64,000 nucleotides of DNA from Pirellulales bacterium (GTDB taxonomy: Bacteria > Planctomycetota > Planctomycetia > Pirellulales > Thermoguttaceae), in assembly GCA_016935315.1 (NCBI GenBank), contig JAFGRD010000039.1, forward strand, positions 236,478 through 300,477, in the 5' to 3' direction. Of this stretch, positions 28,556-37,893 are shown piece by piece. A model generated the notes under the pieces. It made no database searches. It saw only the letters and a program-made list of their open reading frames with translations, and was not told the origin of the DNA. A program made the position numbers and the translations under genes. How positions within the stretch are numbered: position 1 is the stretch's first letter; each line of letters starts with the position of its first letter.

Positions 28556-29839
28556 ATGCGCCGCATCGCCCTGAGCCTGTGCTTGACCCTGCTGGGCTAT
28601 GCGGTCATTGTGGCCACCGTCTTCTTCGGCGAGCCGGGGTTCGTCTATGGCCTGCTGGCAGGCCTGTTTGTCCTGGCGGTCGCCAGGACCAGCCGCCGCG
28701 CGTGGGCTGCCGGGCCGCAGTGGCCGAGCCGCGACTCGGCGGATCCCGCCGTGATCGAGGCCATTGCCGGACCAGAGCCCGAGTCCGGGCCGCTGCAGTT
28801 CGATCTGAAAGACCTGTTTGTGGCATTCGTGTTCGTTGCGTCGTCAGCGGGACTCGGGCCGTATGGAGTCCTGTTCGGCGCCTTTGTCCTGGCACTGATC
28901 GTGCTCATTCGCGTCGTGCGAGCCATACGGAGCCCACTTGCCCTCGAGGCGCTGCTGATTCTGGCCATCGCCGGGTGCTGCGTTCTCGGCTGGCCTCTCG
29001 CAGTCAGCCCCAAGGGGCCCGCTCGGCGTGCCGTATGCATGAACAACTTGAAACAGATCGGCCTCGCGATGCTGAACTACGAGCAGGCAAACGGCCATTT
29101 CCCGCCGGCCTATACCGCCGACGATAGAGATCGGCCGATGCATAGTTGGCGGATTGAGATGCTGCCGTACCTTGATCACATGGATTTGTATAGGGCCTAT
29201 CGTTTCGACGAGCCTTGGGACGGACCCAACAACCGCAGGCTCGCAGGGCAGATGCCGATCGAATTCGTGTGTCCCAGCCGCCCGGATGGGGATGCGCCCA
29301 CGACCAGCTACGTCGCAGTCGTAGGGCCGGGAACGGCCTGGCCGGGCGGCGAGGGCGCCGCGCTGAGCGACTTTCGCGACGGCCCGGAAAACACGATCTT
29401 GCTGGTCGAGGTGGCCGACGCGGACATCCACTGGATGGAACCCCGCGATCTGACCTGGCAGGACATCGCCACGGGTCTTCACCCTAAAACGGGGCCGGGA
29501 GTCGACAGCTATCACCCCAAGGGGGTCAACGTCCTGATGGCCGACGCCTCGGTAAGACACCTTCCCTCGGGCACGCCCACTTCCACGCTTAAGGCCCTGC
29601 TGACCATCGACGGGGGAGAGGAAGTGGACATCGACGCCGTCTGGACATCCTCAGAGTTCTGGAAGAAATCGAACCCACGATACAAGAACGGCCCCCTGGC
29701 ACGATCCATAGACTACACGATACCGCGCCTGGTGGCCTTGCCGATCATGCTTGTCTGCGGCGCGCTGCTGTTGTTCCGGCCGCGACGGGCGGTCCCCGCC
29801 GCGACGGACGACGCGGAGGCCAGCCGCCCGCCGACTTGA
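28556..29839 (+). CDS. DUF1559 domain protein with membrane N-terminus
   Basis: A 427-residue protein. DUF1559 features are RRAVCMNNLKQIGLAMLNYEQANGHFPPAY (about residues 155-180), the RIEMLPYLDHMDLY segment and the HPKGVNVLMADASVRHLP end motif near 325. The family usually starts with a type IV pilin-like signal. Here the N-terminus instead has a helix pair (about 5-40) and two more near 95-150, plus a C-terminal helix (PIMLVCGALLLF), so it is a polytopic variant. DUF1559 genes are highly expanded in planctomycetes. The ATG at 28556 is preferred to a TTG at 28484. Confidence 0.88.
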   Translation: MRRIALSLCLTLLGYAVIVATVFFGEPGFVYGLLAGLFVLAVARTSRRAWAAGPQWPSRDSADPAVIEAIAGPEPESGPLQFDLKDLFVAFVFVASSAGLGPYGVLFGAFVLALIVLIRVVRAIRSPLALEALLILAIAGCCVLGWPLAVSPKGPARRAVCMNNLKQIGLAMLNYEQANGHFPPAYTADDRDRPMHSWRIEMLPYLDHMDLYRAYRFDEPWDGPNNRRLAGQMPIEFVCPSRPDGDAPTTSYVAVVGPGTAWPGGEGAALSDFRDGPENTILLVEVADADIHWMEPRDLTWQDIATGLHPKTGPGVDSYHPKGVNVLMADASVRHLPSGTPTSTLKALLTIDGGEEVDIDAVWTSSEFWKKSNPRYKNGPLARSIDYTIPRLVALPIMLVCGALLLFRPRRAVPAATDDAEASRPPT

Positions 29840-29869
29840 GGCTCGCGAAGCGCTGCAAACAGAGGGTGG

Positions 29870-29889
29870 CTGAGGTCGCAAGACCTCAG
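29870..29889. terminator. Hairpin between convergent genes
   Basis: CTGAGGTC and GACCTCAG pair perfectly across a GCAA tetraloop at 29878-29881. It lies in the 114-base gap between the convergent DUF1559 and phosphoglycerate mutase genes and may end transcripts from both sides. There is no T-run on either flank, so rho-independent termination is not certain. Confidence 0.4.
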
Positions 29890-29953
29890 ACTTGCGATCC
29901 GTGAATCTCGCCGCAACGGCCGTCGCACCGTCGGTGATCTTCCCAGCAGCGCG

Positions 29954-31159
29954 CTACGCCCCAAACTTCCCGATCCGCTCGGCATGGGCCAGGGCCAGAG
30001 GCATCAGGTAGACCGCCTCGAACTGCCCCAGACCGCCGCGGACCGACTCGGTCTCGGAATACGCCTGGCAAGCGTCCGGGCGGCACGTGTCGGCCACCAG
30101 CAGCGTGGGCACCGGGTGCCAACTGTGGCTGGCCAGCCGGGCCGGCGTGCTGTGATCGGCCGTGACCACCAGCACCGTCGGATTCAGCTCCATCACCCGC
30201 GGAACGACCGCATCGAACTGCTCGATCATCTTCACCTTCTCGGCGAAGTTGCCGTCCTCGCCGCGACTGTCGGTGTACTTGAAGTGGACGAAGAAGAAAT
30301 CGTAATCGTTCCACGCCTGCTTCAGCACGTCGATCTCTTCGGAGAGCGAGCCGGGCTGGCCGACGATCTCCATGCCCACCAACTGCGCCAGGCCCTTGTA
30401 CATCGGATAGACCGCGATGGCCGCCGCACGCACGCCGTAGACCTCTTCGTACGTCGGGATGTGGGGCTTGACCGAGAAGCCCCGCATGGTCAGGCCGTTG
30501 GCCTTGGGCTGATCGGCCAGCAGCCTCCGCGCGGCGGCGACGAACTTCCCGGCCACCTCGGCCGTGCGGCGGCTGGGCTCGTCGGCGGGCACGGGGTCCA
30601 ACGGCGGCACGCCGGTCCGCTGCGGGTCGGTGTCGGCCACGTTGCCGCCGAGCCCTTGGCCGCGGAAGACCACCACGAAGCGATGCTCCTTGACCGGCTC
30701 GACGAAGACCTCGACGCCGGGGATCTTCACCTCGCGGAGCTTGATCGCCAGCGGGGCACTCTCCTCGGTCGGGATGCGGCCGGCGCGCCGGTCGGTGATG
30801 TTGCCCGCCGCATCGAGCGTGCAGAAGTTGCAGCGGATGGCCACATCGTTGGGTCCCAGGGCGAACCCGACTCCGGTCGCCTCCAACGCCCCCCGACCGA
30901 TCAGGTACTTGACCGGCTCGTAGCCGAACAGACCCAGGTGCCCAGGCCCGCTGCCGGGGGTGATGCCCAGCTTGATAGGGATCATGCTCCCCTGCGTACC
31001 CCGTTTGGCCAAGGCGTCCAGATTCGGCGTTTTGGCGGCCTCCAACTCGGTGGGCCCGCCCGGCTCGACGGGCAGTCCGCCCAGGCCATCGGCCACGAGC
31101 ATCACGATTTTCGAGTCGTTCTTGGTTTTCAGGCTACGGACCAGTTCTTGGATATCCAT
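29954..31159 (-). CDS. apgM: 2,3-bisphosphoglycerate-independent phosphoglycerate mutase, ApgM type
   Basis: Interconverts 3- and 2-phosphoglycerate in glycolysis. The 401-residue length and the start MLVADGLGGLP, then TPGSGPGHLGLFGYEP, GRGALEATG and the metal motifs VTADHSTPA and HSWHPVP fit the archaeal-type (ApgM) alkaline-phosphatase-superfamily enzymes, not the longer GpmI. The ATG at 31159 is chosen; an upstream in-frame TTG falls within the repeat element at 31202-31245. It is divergent from the glucose-6-phosphate isomerase gene, sharing a 260-base region, so two glycolytic genes may be co-regulated. Confidence 0.9.
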   Translation of the reverse strand: MDIQELVRSLKTKNDSKIVMLVADGLGGLPVEPGGPTELEAAKTPNLDALAKRGTQGSMIPIKLGITPGSGPGHLGLFGYEPVKYLIGRGALEATGVGFALGPNDVAIRCNFCTLDAAGNITDRRAGRIPTEESAPLAIKLREVKIPGVEVFVEPVKEHRFVVVFRGQGLGGNVADTDPQRTGVPPLDPVPADEPSRRTAEVAGKFVAAARRLLADQPKANGLTMRGFSVKPHIPTYEEVYGVRAAAIAVYPMYKGLAQLVGMEIVGQPGSLSEEIDVLKQAWNDYDFFFVHFKYTDSRGEDGNFAEKVKMIEQFDAVVPRVMELNPTVLVVTADHSTPARLASHSWHPVPTLLVADTCRPDACQAYSETESVRGGLGQFEAVYLMPLALAHAERIGKFGA

Positions 31160-31201
31160 GTTCGCTTTCCCCGTTTCGGTCGATGGGTCGGTTTCATTCC
31201 G

Positions 31202-31245
31202 AGGACTCGTAGAGAGAATGCCCAACTCATTCTCTTACGAGTCCT
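31202..31245. repeat. Dispersed repeat, palindromic copy C
   Basis: The forward core at 31218-31245 (ATGCCCAACTC...TACGAGTCCT) is preceded by its own inverted arm at 31202-31220 (AGGACTCGTA...GAATG). One extra base interrupts an otherwise matching 18-bp stem with a seven-base loop. It lies between the divergent apgM and pgi genes. In RNA or single-stranded DNA it would form a strong hairpin. Confidence 0.75.
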
Positions 31246-31419
31246 GAGGATGACGAGAATCCTCTTTCCTATCAGAATCGTTCGGAAAAACAAGGGGCCG
31301 GGCAAGCGGAGCCCGGTCGGGCACGCGGGTGGGCGTGCCCCCCTGGCGGCGCGGCGAGATTTGCGATATCTTGCCGCATGGCCTCGGCCGCCGAGCCCGC
31401 TACGAGCAAGGAGACCCCC

Positions 31420-33048
31420 ATGCAGAAACTCACCCAACGCCCCGAGTGGCAGGAACTGTCCCGGCACTGTCAGCAGATGGCCCCGCTCCACTTGCGGGAC
31501 CTCTTCCGCGACGATCCCGACCGGGCGACGGCGTTGACGATCGAGGACTGCGGTCTGCTGTTGGACTACTCGAAGAACCGGGTCACCGAGGAGACGATGA
31601 GTCTGCTGCTGGCACTGGCCGAGAGCGCCGGGCTGGAAGACGCCATCGAGCGGATGTTCACCGGCGAGAAGATCAACGTTACCGAAGGCCGGGCGGTGTT
31701 GCACGTCGCGCTGCGAAACCGGCCGGACGACCCGATCGAGGTCGACGGCCAGGACGTGATGCCGGGCGTTCGGGCCGTGCTGAAGAAGATGGCCAGGTTC
31801 TCCGACGCGGTGCGCGGCGGCCAGTGGAAAGGCCATACCGGCAAGCGGATCCGCAACGTGGTCAACATCGGCATCGGCGGCTCCGACCTGGGCCCGCAGA
31901 TGGCCTACGAGGCCCTGAAACCTTATACCGATCGCGCGCTGAGCGTGCGGTTCGTCTCGAACGTCGACGGGACCCATCTGGCCGAGGCCATCCGGGACCT
32001 CGATCCGGCCGAAACGCTGTTCATCGTGGCCAGCAAGACCTTCACCACGCAGGAGACGATGACCAACGCCCGCTCGGCCCGGTCGTGGCTGCTGGCGGCG
32101 CTGGGTGACCGGTCGGCCGTGGCGAAGCACTTCGTGGCCCTGTCGACCAACGCCCGGGGCGTGGCCGACTTCGGCATCGACGCCGACGCCAACATGTTCG
32201 AGTTCTGGGACTGGGTCGGCGGGCGGTACAGCCTGCCTTCGGCGATCGGGCTGTCACTGATGATCGCCGTGGGCCCGGCGAACTTCTACCGCATGCTCGA
32301 CGGCTACCACGCCATGGACCGGCACTTCCGCGACACGCCGTGGGAGCGGAATATGCCGGTGGTGCTGGCCTTGTTGGGTATCTGGTACAACAACTTCTTC
32401 GGCGCCGAGAGCCACGTCATCTTGCCCTACGACCAATATCTCAGCCGCTTCGCTGCCTACTTCCAGCAGGGCGACATGGAGAGCAACGGCAAGTCGACGG
32501 CCCTCGACGGCTCGCGAGTCGAGTGGCAGACCGGACCGGTGATCTGGGGCGAGCCGGGCACCAATGGCCAGCACGCCTTTTACCAACTGCTGCACCAGGG
32601 CACCAAGCTGGTGTCCGCCGACTTTATCGGCCTGGCCCGAAGCCACAACCCGCTGGGCGATCACCACGTGAAGCTGATGGCCAACCTCTTCGCCCAGACC
32701 GAGGCCCTGGCATTCGGCAGGACGCCTGCGGAGGTCGAGGCCGAGGGCGTGGCGCCGGAACTGATCCCGCACAAGACCTTCGAGGGCAACCGCCCGACCA
32801 ACACGATCATGGCCGAGCTGCTCGACCCCGAAACCCTCGGCAAACTGATCGCGCTGTACGAGCACAAGATCTTCGTGCAGGGAATCATCTGGGGCATCAA
32901 CAGCTACGACCAGATGGGCGTCGAGTTGGGCAAGGTCCTGGCCGGGCGGATTCTGCCGGAGCTGGAAAGCGAAGCCGAGCCCCCGCTGGACCACGACGGC
33001 TCGACCAATCAACTGATCCGGTGGTTCCGGGCGCATCGCAGCGGGTAG
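31420..33048 (+). CDS. pgi: Glucose-6-phosphate isomerase
   Basis: A 542-residue cytoplasmic enzyme that interconverts glucose-6-phosphate and fructose-6-phosphate. Key motifs are [18 protein letters not shown] (about 147-164), [13 protein letters not shown] (about 206-218), the active-site segment [20 protein letters not shown] and the C-terminal [19 protein letters not shown] with the conserved Lys. The start at 31420 follows an AAGGAGA Shine-Dalgarno at a 7-base spacing; the earlier ATG at 31378 would add 14 low-complexity residues. The length matches the bacterial family. Confidence 0.97.
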   Translation: MQKLTQRPEWQELSRHCQQMAPLHLRDLFRDDPDRATALTIEDCGLLLDYSKNRVTEETMSLLLALAESAGLEDAIERMFTGEKINVTEGRAVLHVALRNRPDDPIEVDGQDVMPGVRAVLKKMARFSDAVRGGQWKGHTGKRIRNVVNIGIGGSDLGPQMAYEALKPYTDRALSVRFVSNVDGTHLAEAIRDLDPAETLFIVASKTFTTQETMTNARSARSWLLAALGDRSAVAKHFVALSTNARGVADFGIDADANMFEFWDWVGGRYSLPSAIGLSLMIAVGPANFYRMLDGYHAMDRHFRDTPWERNMPVVLALLGIWYNNFFGAESHVILPYDQYLSRFAAYFQQGDMESNGKSTALDGSRVEWQTGPVIWGEPGTNGQHAFYQLLHQGTKLVSADFIGLARSHNPLGDHHVKLMANLFAQTEALAFGRTPAEVEAEGVAPELIPHKTFEGNRPTNTIMAELLDPETLGKLIALYEHKIFVQGIIWGINSYDQMGVELGKVLAGRILPELESEAEPPLDHDGSTNQLIRWFRAHRSG

Positions 33049-33105
33049 GCGGCCGACCGCTGGATGTCGGTCCGACTTCCCCAAGGACCCGAGAGGAGCC
33101 CGCAC

Positions 33106-33789
33106 GTGCCGTCTGAACTGACCTGGCTGGGACACGGTAGCTGGTCGATCGCCAGCAACGGGTACACGGTGCTCTTGGACCCGTATCTCGACGAAAACCC
33201 CGTGGCGCTGGTCAAGGCCGACGACCTGGAGGCCGACTTCGTGTTGGTCTCGCACGGCCACGGCGACCATGTGTCCGACGCGGTGGCCATTGCCCGGCGG
33301 ACCGGGGCGACGGTCGTGGCCAACTTCGAGATCTGCCAGTGGCTTGCCCGGCATGGGGTGAAAAAGACCCACGCGATGAACCTCGGCGGCGGCTACCGGT
33401 TCCCCTTCGGCCGGGTGAAGATGACCATGGCCCAGCACACGTCGATGTTGCCCGACGGCTCCAACGGCGGCAATCCCTGCGGCTTTTTGATCTCGTTTCC
33501 CGAGGGCAACGTCTACTTCGCTTGCGACACGGGGCTGTTTCATGATATGAAGCTGATCGGTGAGGCGGGCGTGGCGCTGGCGGCGCTGCCGATCGGCGAC
33601 AACTTCACCATGGGACCCGACGACGCGCTGCAGGCCGTCAAGCTGCTGCGGCCGCGACGCGTGGTGCCGGTCCACTACAACACCTGGCCCCTGATTGCCC
33701 AGGACGCCGACGCCTGGGCCGATCGGGTCAACGACCAGACCGACGCCGAGCCGGTGGTGCTGGAGCCGGGGGCGAAGATCGTGCTGTAG
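33106..33789 (+). CDS. Metallo-beta-lactamase-fold metal-dependent hydrolase (UPF0173 type)
   Basis: A 227-residue protein beginning LTWLGHGSWSI. The metal-binding HGHGDHVSD near residue 49 and the later HTSMLPDG, ACDTGLFHDM and VPVHYNTWP are those of UPF0173 hydrolases. The substrate is not known for this family. The GTG at 33106, preceded by GAGAGGA, is preferred to an ATG at 33064. It follows pgi by 57 bases and may share its transcript. Confidence 0.88.
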   Translation: MPSELTWLGHGSWSIASNGYTVLLDPYLDENPVALVKADDLEADFVLVSHGHGDHVSDAVAIARRTGATVVANFEICQWLARHGVKKTHAMNLGGGYRFPFGRVKMTMAQHTSMLPDGSNGGNPCGFLISFPEGNVYFACDTGLFHDMKLIGEAGVALAALPIGDNFTMGPDDALQAVKLLRPRRVVPVHYNTWPLIAQDADAWADRVNDQTDAEPVVLEPGAKIVL

Positions 33790-33804
33790 GGGCTATGGGC
33801 CGTA

Positions 33805-33857
33805 AGGGCCCGCAAGAGAACAATTGGGGCATACATGAAAGAGGACGGACGCGCAGC
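33805..33857 (-). repeat. Dispersed repeat, copy D (53 bp, inverted)
   Basis: On the minus strand this reads GCTGCGCGTCC at the start, ATGTATGCCCC in the middle and GCGGGCCCT at the end. It aligns over all 53 bases with copy F at 59403-59455. It contains the ATG at 33835 on the plus strand, which is therefore unlikely to be the true start of the PIG-L gene. Confidence 0.75.
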
Positions 33858-33873
33858 GGGAAGGCAAGACTCC

Positions 33874-34626
33874 ATGAGTGGCAACGAAAACCGCACCGTG
33901 CTGGCCATGATGGCCCATCCCGACGACGCGGAGTTTCTCTGCGGCGGGACGCTGATCCGCCTGGCCGAGGCCGGCTGGCAGGTCCACGTGGCCACCGCCG
34001 CGCCGGGCGACTGCGGCACGATGACCGAAACGCGCTGGGCCATCTCGGCGATCCGCACCGAGGAGGCCCGCCGGGCCGCGGCCCTGATCGGCGGCACGTA
34101 CCACTGCCTCGACGAGCGCGACGGGTTCGTGGTCTACGACAAGCCGACGCTGCACAAGTGCGTCGATCTGTTTCGCCGCGTGGCCCCGTCGCTGGTGTTT
34201 ACCCATGCGGCCAAGGACTACATGATGGACCATGAGATGGTCTCGCTGCTGACCCGGGCGGCCAGCTTCATCTACGGCGCCCCCAATGCGTCGGCCGTGC
34301 CGCTTTGCGAAGGCTCCGCGGTGCCGCACCTCTATTACTGCGATCCGGTCGAAGGGACCGACCCGCTGGGAAACGTCGTCGAGCCGACCACTTGGGTCGA
34401 CATCGCCGACCAGTTGGAGAAGAAGACCGAGATGCTGGCTTGTCACGAAAGCCAGCGGGAGTGGCTGCGGGCGCATCACGGCACCGACGAATACCTCGAG
34501 GCGATGCGACGCCACGCCGCCATGCGGGGCGCCCAGACCGGCACCGCGGCGGCCGAGGCGTTCGTCCAGCACCGCGGCCACCCGTATCCCCGCGAGGACG
34601 TGCTCGCGCCATTGTCTGCCACGTGA
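33874..34626 (+). CDS. PIG-L family N-acetyl-sugar deacetylase
   Basis: A 250-residue metal-dependent deacetylase of the PIG-L/LmbE/BshB type, acting on N-acetylglucosaminyl compounds. The metal motif AHPDD is at residues 14-18, with the second histidine motif near DYMMDHEMVS and the conserved TEEARRAAALIG stretch. The start is placed at the ATG at 33874 because the upstream ATG at 33835 falls within the dispersed repeat. The glucosamine-phosphate deaminase-like gene 85 bases downstream suggests the two act in amino-sugar breakdown. Confidence 0.88.
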   Translation: MSGNENRTVLAMMAHPDDAEFLCGGTLIRLAEAGWQVHVATAAPGDCGTMTETRWAISAIRTEEARRAAALIGGTYHCLDERDGFVVYDKPTLHKCVDLFRRVAPSLVFTHAAKDYMMDHEMVSLLTRAASFIYGAPNASAVPLCEGSAVPHLYYCDPVEGTDPLGNVVEPTTWVDIADQLEKKTEMLACHESQREWLRAHHGTDEYLEAMRRHAAMRGAQTGTAAAEAFVQHRGHPYPREDVLAPLSAT

Positions 34627-34711
34627 CGCTGCAACGGCTGCGCATCGCTCGCCGAAAGGCAACCGTTCGCCACAACGATCATCCGTTTGAACCAACCCAG
34701 GAGTCTCTGCC

Positions 34712-35644
34712 ATGCCACGTGCCATCAGCAAGGTCGCGCCCCAGTGGTGGGACTACACCACGCTGGACGACGCGATTCTCGACGACGCGGCCCGACTCGC
34801 CGCCGAAGACATCGAGGGGCTTTCGCGCCCCGGGTTCCGGGTGGTGATGTACGACACGCTCGAGGAGTTCTACCTGGCCGAGGCCCTGGAGTACATCGCG
34901 GCTTGGCGGCAGTCGAGCAACGACAACCCGGCCGGCATCTGCGGCCCGATCGGCCCCACCGAGCAATTGCCCCTGGTGGCCCGGCTAGTCAACGAGCTGG
35001 ACCTGGACGTCCGCAACGCGCATTTCTGGGGCATGGACGAATGGGTCGACGAGGCGGGCAGCCCCGTGCCGGTCAGCCACCCGCTCTCCTTTGCCAGGGC
35101 TGACCTGGAGCTCTGCTTCAATCGCATCAGGCCCGAGTTGCGGATGCCGCCGGAGCATCTTCACTTTCCCACCGGCGACCTGGACGCCTACAGCCGCAGC
35201 TACGACCAGGTCCGCTGTCTGCTGATGCAGGGAGGGCAGGGGGAGGTGAAACACTGGGCGTTTAACGATCCGCCCAAGCGGGAAGGGGCCTATCGGGACG
35301 AGCCGCCGCCGCCGGCCGAATATCGCGGGCTCTCCACCCGCGTGACCGATCTCCACCCGATGACGATCATCCAGAACGCCCGGACCTCCGGCGGCGGGCA
35401 GGTCTCGTTGGTGCCCACCAAGGCGGCCACCGTCGGTCCGGTCGAGACCTGGAAGGCCGAGAAGGTCTCCATTTGGCAGGCCGGCTGCCACGACAACCCG
35501 TTCGGGATGCGGCTGACCACGCTGATGATCGCCAAGGGGATCCCCGACAGCTCGGTGCCGATGTCGTTGCTGGCCGACCACCCCAACGTGCAGTTCAGCT
35601 TCTACCGCCCGGGCATCGGCACCGTGGCGGCGGAGATGCACTGA
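34712..35644 (+). CDS. Glucosamine-6-phosphate deaminase-like protein
   Basis: A 310-residue protein similar to NagB. The segment [23 protein letters not shown] (about 106-128) keeps the Asp equivalent to D72 of E. coli NagB and the following HPxSF stretch. In the second active-site motif, where NagB has GVDGHIAFNEP, this protein has [11 protein letters not shown]: His is kept, but Asp141 is replaced by Val and Glu148 by Asp. It is also longer than E. coli NagB (266 aa). It may act on another amino-sugar phosphate or be catalytically altered. Its position after a PIG-L deacetylase supports a role in amino-sugar use. Confidence 0.78.
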   Translation: MPRAISKVAPQWWDYTTLDDAILDDAARLAAEDIEGLSRPGFRVVMYDTLEEFYLAEALEYIAAWRQSSNDNPAGICGPIGPTEQLPLVARLVNELDLDVRNAHFWGMDEWVDEAGSPVPVSHPLSFARADLELCFNRIRPELRMPPEHLHFPTGDLDAYSRSYDQVRCLLMQGGQGEVKHWAFNDPPKREGAYRDEPPPPAEYRGLSTRVTDLHPMTIIQNARTSGGGQVSLVPTKAATVGPVETWKAEKVSIWQAGCHDNPFGMRLTTLMIAKGIPDSSVPMSLLADHPNVQFSFYRPGIGTVAAEMH

Positions 35645-35714
35645 GCCATGGCGTGGCCAGCGGAAGACAATCCCTATGCGTCGCCGCTGGCCCCTCGCAG
35701 AGGATCACCAACCG

Positions 35715-36032
35715 TCAGCCGGCCGCAGGCACGCGGACCTGTATCCACTCGCCTTCGAGGCGAACCTCGAACGTTTCGGCCTTCAGCCTCGGCACCTCGG
35801 GGCACACGCCGTCACTAAGGCGATAGCCCCAGAGGTGACGGTCGCAGATGACCATCCCGTCGCGAACGTCGCCGGTGGCCAGCGGGGCGCCCATGTGCGG
35901 ACAGGCGTTGTCCAGGGCGAAGTACCGCCCGCCGTCGCGGAAGACGGCCACGCGGCGTTCTCCCACGGTAAACACACGGCCCCGTCCTTCCGGAATGTCA
36001 CCGAGTTTCGCAACCGTGACGAACTGGCACAT
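35715..36032 (-). CDS. Small Rieske [2Fe-2S] protein, NirD/ferredoxin type
   Basis: A 105-residue soluble protein. The Rieske ligands are CPHMGAPLATGD (C-x-H) and CDRHLWGYRL (C-x2-H). It lacks the additional cysteines that form the disulfide in bc1/b6f Rieske proteins, has no signal or membrane anchor and so is a ferredoxin-like or NirD-like type. The start is at 36032 (MCQFVTVAKL); the longer frame upstream is composed of unlikely residues. It is convergent with the NagB-like gene and divergent from the aldolase gene. It is not the missing Rieske subunit of the cytochrome b operon. Confidence 0.85.
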   Translation of the reverse strand: MCQFVTVAKLGDIPEGRGRVFTVGERRVAVFRDGGRYFALDNACPHMGAPLATGDVRDGMVICDRHLWGYRLSDGVCPEVPRLKAETFEVRLEGEWIQVRVPAAG

Positions 36033-36145
36033 CGGTGGCTCCCTATGTCGTGGCCTCCGTTGCGGTCCGGCCGGAACGCCCAACGTCCTACGGGCGATTC
36101 TAACGAAAGTGTACGGGTCCTGCCAGCAGGGCAGGGCAGGGGGGG

Positions 36146-36173
36146 TTGCATTGCGGACAGGCCTGTGGACAAT
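36146..36173 (+). promoter_or_regulatory. Possible promoter of the aldolase gene
   Basis: TTGCAT at 36146-36151 and GACAAT at 36168-36173 are separated by 16 bases. The start would fall near 36180, some 70 bases before the aldolase ATG. Each box matches four or more consensus positions; nothing else in the region supports it. Confidence 0.35.
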
Positions 36174-36247
36174 CGGCAAGAAGGCTCGAAGAACCTTCCG
36201 GGCCGGCCGGCCAGGAAGTCCCCACGTGACCTGCGAGAGCGAAACGC

Positions 36248-37048
36248 ATGAGAACCAATCCCGTCAAACAGAAACTCCGCCAGGGGAAGCCGACCTTCGG
36301 CACCTGGCTCTCGCTGGGCAACCTGCACGCCACCCGGGTCCTGGCCCGCAGCGGGTTCGAGTGGCTCACGCTGGACATCGAGCACTCGGCGTTCGACTGG
36401 TCGCACGCGGCGACGATCTTTGCGGCGGTGGCCGACGCCGGCTGCGTGCCGCTGGCCCGCGTGCCCGAAGGGGACCACTACTGCATCAAACGGGTGCTCG
36501 ACGCCGGGGCCTGGGGCATCGTGGTGCCGATGGTTGACACGGCCCAGCAGGCCCGCACGGCCATCGCCGCGGCCAAGTACCCGCCCGAGGGCAATCGCAG
36601 CGTTGGCGGCGGCATGCACGCGCTGAACTTCGCCGCCGAAGCGGGCGAATATTACCAGCGGGCCAACGACGAGATCCTCGTCGTCCTGCAGACGGAGAGT
36701 CCCGCGGGCGTGGAGAATGCCGAGGCCATCTACAGCCTGCCCGGCTGCGACGCGATCTTCATCGGCCCGAACGACCTGCGATTCAACATGCGGGCCCCCG
36801 ACGGCACCATGCCCACCGCCGAGGAGCACGAAGCGATGATCCAGCGGGTGATCGAGATCGGCAAGCGGGTCGGCACGCCCACGGGCATTCACGCCATGGA
36901 CCCCGAGAGCGCGCTGGTGCGGTCCAGGCAAGGCATGCAGTTTCTCGCCGTCGGCAGCGACCTGCGGATGATGAACGCCCAGGTCCAGCAGACCATCAAG
37001 ACCCTCTGGCCCGAAGGGGAGGCCAGGAAAGACCTCGCACGCTATTAA
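36248..37048 (+). CDS. HpcH/HpaI-family aldolase
   Basis: A 266-residue TIM-barrel aldolase that cleaves or forms 2-keto-3-deoxy acids, with a divalent metal at the active site. Motifs include [20 protein letters not shown] (catalytic His, residues about 42-51), the metal-binding [15 protein letters not shown] (Glu near 141) and [10 protein letters not shown] (Asp near 169). The family includes 4-hydroxy-2-oxoheptanedioate and 2-keto-3-deoxy-L-rhamnonate aldolases; the substrate cannot be told from sequence alone. It stands alone in the plus orientation. Confidence 0.88.
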   Translation: MRTNPVKQKLRQGKPTFGTWLSLGNLHATRVLARSGFEWLTLDIEHSAFDWSHAATIFAAVADAGCVPLARVPEGDHYCIKRVLDAGAWGIVVPMVDTAQQARTAIAAAKYPPEGNRSVGGGMHALNFAAEAGEYYQRANDEILVVLQTESPAGVENAEAIYSLPGCDAIFIGPNDLRFNMRAPDGTMPTAEEHEAMIQRVIEIGKRVGTPTGIHAMDPESALVRSRQGMQFLAVGSDLRMMNAQVQQTIKTLWPEGEARKDLARY

Positions 37049-37134
37049 GGCAGCGACTGCTCTGAAACGTGGTGCCAAGCTTGTCTGCCTGGAGGTGGGC
37101 TGGTATCTCCTCCCGCGGAAGGTGCCATGACTCG

Positions 37135-37893
37135 CTAGCTTTTCTCCTTCTCGTTGTCTTCCTCTTTCACCCGCAATGCGGAGATGGCGACGGGGAGTTT
37201 GGTTGCGAGAAACAAGATGAAGAAAGTCAGTTCCGCGCACGCCAGAGCCTTCGCTACCCAGGTCATTGGCCGGATGTCCCCATAGCCGAGGGTTGTGAAC
37301 GTGAGTGCGCTCTGGTACAGCGCCGTGAGGCTATCGCGGATCTGTGGGCAGAAACCGTCTCCGCAGCAACGGAATAGCACAGCGAAGCATAGAACAACCT
37401 CGAGAATGTTCAGCAAGGCCAAGATCAGCCAACGCGGTACATTCTGAATTGTGACATGGTCTCCGGACTTCGAAGGGTGAAGGGGCGAAATGACCACATC
37501 GCGCAGAATAGCCTGTACCACATCTATGAGGCCGTAGGTGGCAAGCAGAATCGGCAGACGGAATCGAAGCCAGCATTGGTCTGGACGAGCAAGAAGCAGG
37601 CACCCAAGCTCGACTCCCAAGATAGCCAAGACGCAGGATTCAACTACCCACTGTCGTGGTCGCCTTTGATCCGAGTCGACATACCACTCCAGCCACCTCA
37701 ACGGCGAGCACCGCGCCAAAGGGTAGTAGATCAACTCGGCGGCATACAGAAGAAAGGAATTCTTCCACTTTGGCGGCGGGAAAGGAGGTACGCGCTTGCC
37801 GCTATCTTCCGCCAGAAGCGATATCAGCGACGCCTGGAATCCCTTGTAGGACATGAGGAACCTTCGACGCACCTTGCCGGCCAGAGTCTTCAA
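37135..37893 (-). CDS. Potassium-channel-like membrane protein
   Basis: A 252-residue protein with four or five membrane segments. The last pair encloses a pore loop with the selectivity filter TLGYGD near residue 206 (ALTFTTLGYGDIRP), the classic K+ channel signature. There is no RCK/TrkA regulatory domain; the protein ends soon after the last helix with a charged tail. The gene is visibly lower in GC than its neighbours, which suggests acquisition. It is bounded by intergenic gaps of about 85 and 170 bases. Confidence 0.82.
   Translation of the reverse strand: MKTLAGKVRRRFLMSYKGFQASLISLLAEDSGKRVPPFPPPKWKNSFLLYAAELIYYPLARCSPLRWLEWYVDSDQRRPRQWVVESCVLAILGVELGCLLLARPDQCWLRFRLPILLATYGLIDVVQAILRDVVISPLHPSKSGDHVTIQNVPRWLILALLNILEVVLCFAVLFRCCGDGFCPQIRDSLTALYQSALTFTTLGYGDIRPMTWVAKALACAELTFFILFLATKLPVAISALRVKEEDNEKEKS

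Noticed and set aside
35715..36032. Rieske protein as the missing subunit of the cytochrome b operon
   Set aside because: It has no membrane anchor or Tat signal, lacks the additional disulfide cysteines of bc/b6f Rieske proteins, and is 24 kb away among unrelated genes.
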